A stretch of DNA of 7,489 nt from an uncultured Alphaproteobacteria bacterium. Its GTDB lineage: Bacteria; Pseudomonadota; Alphaproteobacteria; RF32; CAG-239. Shown piece by piece: positions 5,854 to 7,489 of the stretch. Position 1 is the first letter of the stretch; each line of letters begins with the position of its first letter. The position numbers and the translations under genes were made by a program. Under the pieces are notes generated by a model. The model was not told the origin of the DNA, made no database searches, and was given only the letters and a program-made list of their open reading frames with translations. The stretch spans positions 1 to 7,489 of the forward strand of contig CALXTG010000043.1 of NCBI GenBank assembly GCA_944391355.1, given 5' to 3'.

Positions 5854-7489
5854 ATGTTAGATATCAAAAAAATCAGCAAGACGGTGTTTTCCGCGCTGCT
5901 GGTTATGCTTGCGTTTACCGCGAGCGCATCTGCATCGGAAATTGACCTGAAAATTCCGTCGCTGGATGTCGGATATAATATTTTCGGATATTCGATTTTG
6001 GGCAGTCAGATTTTGCTTTACGGTCTGATTGTCTGTGTTTTGGGGTTGGTTTTCGGCTTATTTAAATATCTTGAAATCAAAAATATGCCGGCACATAAAT
6101 CAATGTTGGATATTTCAACGCTGATTTATGAGACCTGCAAAACTTATATGAAACAGCAGGGCAAGCTTCTGATTTTGTTGGAATGCTTTATCGCCGTCTG
6201 CATTTTTTACTATTTCTACTATCTTAATTCTACTCCGATGCCGATGGTGCTGAACATTCTGCTGTGGTCGGTTCTGGGTATTCTCGGTTCCTATTCGGTA
6301 GCCTGGTTCGGAATGCGGATTAATAACTTTGCCAATTCGCGCACGGCGTTTCTTTCTTTGCAAGGCCGCCCCTATCCGGTTATGAGTCTGCCTCTGGAAT
6401 CGGGTATGTCGATCGGCGTTATGTTAATTTGCGTCGAACTGATTATGATGGTTATCATCCTGTTGTTTATTCCCCGGGAAAATGCCGGCGCCTGCTTCGT
6501 CGGTTTTGCCATCGGCGAATCGCTGGGTGCGGCGGCATTGCGTATCTGCGGCGGTATCTTTACCAAAATCGCCGATATCGGCGCCGATCTGATGAAAATC
6601 ATTTTCAAAATTGACGAGGACGATGCCCGTAATCCCGGTGTTATCGCCGACTGTACCGGTGACAATGCCGGCGACTCGGTCGGGCCTACCGCCGACGGTT
6701 TTGAAACTTACGGCGTAACCGGCGTAGCTTTAATCAGCTTTATCGTTCTCGGCGCCGGCATGATGTATGCGCCGAACGGTGATTTAACCTTAATCCCCGG
6801 CGGGGTCGATTTACAGGCGCGTCTGATTGTCTGGATCTTTACCATGCGCGTGGTCATGATTATTACCTCAATGTTCTCTTACTGGTTAAATAACCGTGTT
6901 TCCAAAGCGATTTTCGGAAACAGCGAGGCCTTTAATTTTGAGACGCCGCTGACGAGCCTGATTTGGATTACATCAATCGTTTCGATTGTTGTTACTTATG
7001 GCGTCAGCTATGTTATGATCGGCGATATGGGGGCTGATTTGTGGTGGAAGCTTTCGACCATCATCAGCTGCGGTACTTTGGCCGCGGCCTTGATTCCGGA
7101 ATTTACCAAAATCTTTACCTCTTCCAAATCGCAGCATGTTAACGAAATTGTCAACTCCAGCCGTCAGGCCGGTGCTTCGCTGAATATCATTTCCGGTATT
7201 GTCAGCGGCAACTTCGCTGCTTTCTGGATCGGTCTGGTTATGGTTGCCCTGATGGTTATTGCCTTCTTTACCGCCCGCGTCGGTCTTGATGCCTTTATGG
7301 TTTATCCGTCGGTCTTTGCCTTCGGTCTGGTTGCGTTTGGTATGCTCGGCATGGGGCCTGTTACCATTGCGGTTGACAGCTATGGGCCGGTTACCGATAA
7401 TGCCCAGTCGGTTTTTGAACTGTCACAGATTGAAAACATTACAGGCATTGATAAAGCAATTCAAAAAGATTTCGGTTTCAAACCGAACT
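5854..7489 (+). CDS. hppA: ion-translocating membrane pyrophosphatase, 3' end cut by window
   Basis: This is a multi-pass inner membrane enzyme that couples hydrolysis of pyrophosphate to pumping of H+ or Na+. About 545 codons are present and the frame is still open at the window end, so the C-terminal part is missing. Residues 1-27 look like a cleavable signal peptide (K5, K6, K9; hydrophobic 11-22; A-S-A at 25-27). The PPi-Mg binding loop is clear: DIGADL (241-246), EDDARNPGVIAD (255-266) and GDNAGDSVG (269-277), followed by TADGFETYG, which replaces the GADLFES of classical enzymes. Near the window end GMGPVTIAVDSYGPVTDNAQ contains the second conserved aspartate region. These features fit the variant subfamily found in several Gram-negative phyla. 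The Ala/Lys site that indicates K+ dependence lies beyond the window, so the ion pumped cannot be called. The ATG has an AAGGA site at 5841-5845. Confidence 0.93.
   Translation, partial: MLDIKKISKTVFSALLVMLAFTASASASEIDLKIPSLDVGYNIFGYSILGSQILLYGLIVCVLGLVFGLFKYLEIKNMPAHKSMLDISTLIYETCKTYMKQQGKLLILLECFIAVCIFYYFYYLNSTPMPMVLNILLWSVLGILGSYSVAWFGMRINNFANSRTAFLSLQGRPYPVMSLPLESGMSIGVMLICVELIMMVIILLFIPRENAGACFVGFAIGESLGAAALRICGGIFTKIADIGADLMKIIFKIDEDDARNPGVIADCTGDNAGDSVGPTADGFETYGVTGVALISFIVLGAGMMYAPNGDLTLIPGGVDLQARLIVWIFTMRVVMIITSMFSYWLNNRVSKAIFGNSEAFNFETPLTSLIWITSIVSIVVTYGVSYVMIGDMGADLWWKLSTIISCGTLAAALIPEFTKIFTSSKSQHVNEIVNSSRQAGASLNIISGIVSGNFAAFWIGLVMVALMVIAFFTARVGLDAFMVYPSVFAFGLVAFGMLGMGPVTIAVDSYGPVTDNAQSVFELSQIENITGIDKAIQKDFGFKPN

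Noticed and set aside
6115..6665. Two minus-strand reading frames opposite the pyrophosphatase gene
   Set aside because: They are antisense to conserved membrane and catalytic-loop codons and have no features of their own.
7471..7487. Perfect 8-1-8 inverted repeat TTCGGTTT C AAACCGAA at the window end
   Set aside because: It lies inside the pyrophosphatase coding frame, where it encodes a D-F-G-F-K-P segment typical of the subfamily, so protein constraint explains it well enough.

Overview
This looks like a piece of chromosome from a Gram-negative, probably anaerobic and fermentative bacterium. The evidence is an [FeFe]-hydrogenase maturase (HydE) next to acetate kinase, a membrane pyrophosphatase, and a pirin of the proteobacterial YhhW type. 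A host-associated alphaproteobacterial lineage is possible, but that is a low-confidence guess: there is no rRNA or other marker gene in the window.

Left part (1-1174, + strand): three small hydrophobic proteins of about 106-114 residues stand in tandem. The first two are clearly paralogous and the third is a more diverged relative. This stretch is visibly AT-rich compared with everything to its right (for example 22 G+C in the 60 bases at 901-960 against 35 in the 60 bases at 5221-5280). I do not recognise the family, and this is the most novel part of the window.

Middle part (1244-5660, - strand): five genes point left. In order of transcription they are a Cof-type HAD phosphatase, a DUF805 membrane protein, hydE, ackA and a YhhW-like pirin. 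A strong intrinsic terminator between the DUF805 gene and hydE splits the run. Candidate sigma-70-like promoters lie before ackA and before the pirin gene. hydE and ackA fit a shared theme of fermentative H2 and acetate metabolism. AckA has unusual residues at its acetate pocket, and HydE lacks the accessory C-terminal cysteines seen in some relatives.

Right part (5854-7489, + strand): a divergently transcribed ion-translocating membrane pyrophosphatase of the variant subfamily with an N-terminal signal-like segment. It is cut by the window end. The 193-bp divergent spacer holds a candidate promoter and a cluster of TTCTAA/TTAGAA half-sites that may be an operator.

No RNA genes, CRISPR arrays, insertion sequences or attachment sites were seen. 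No gene-free stretch is longer than about 200 bases.
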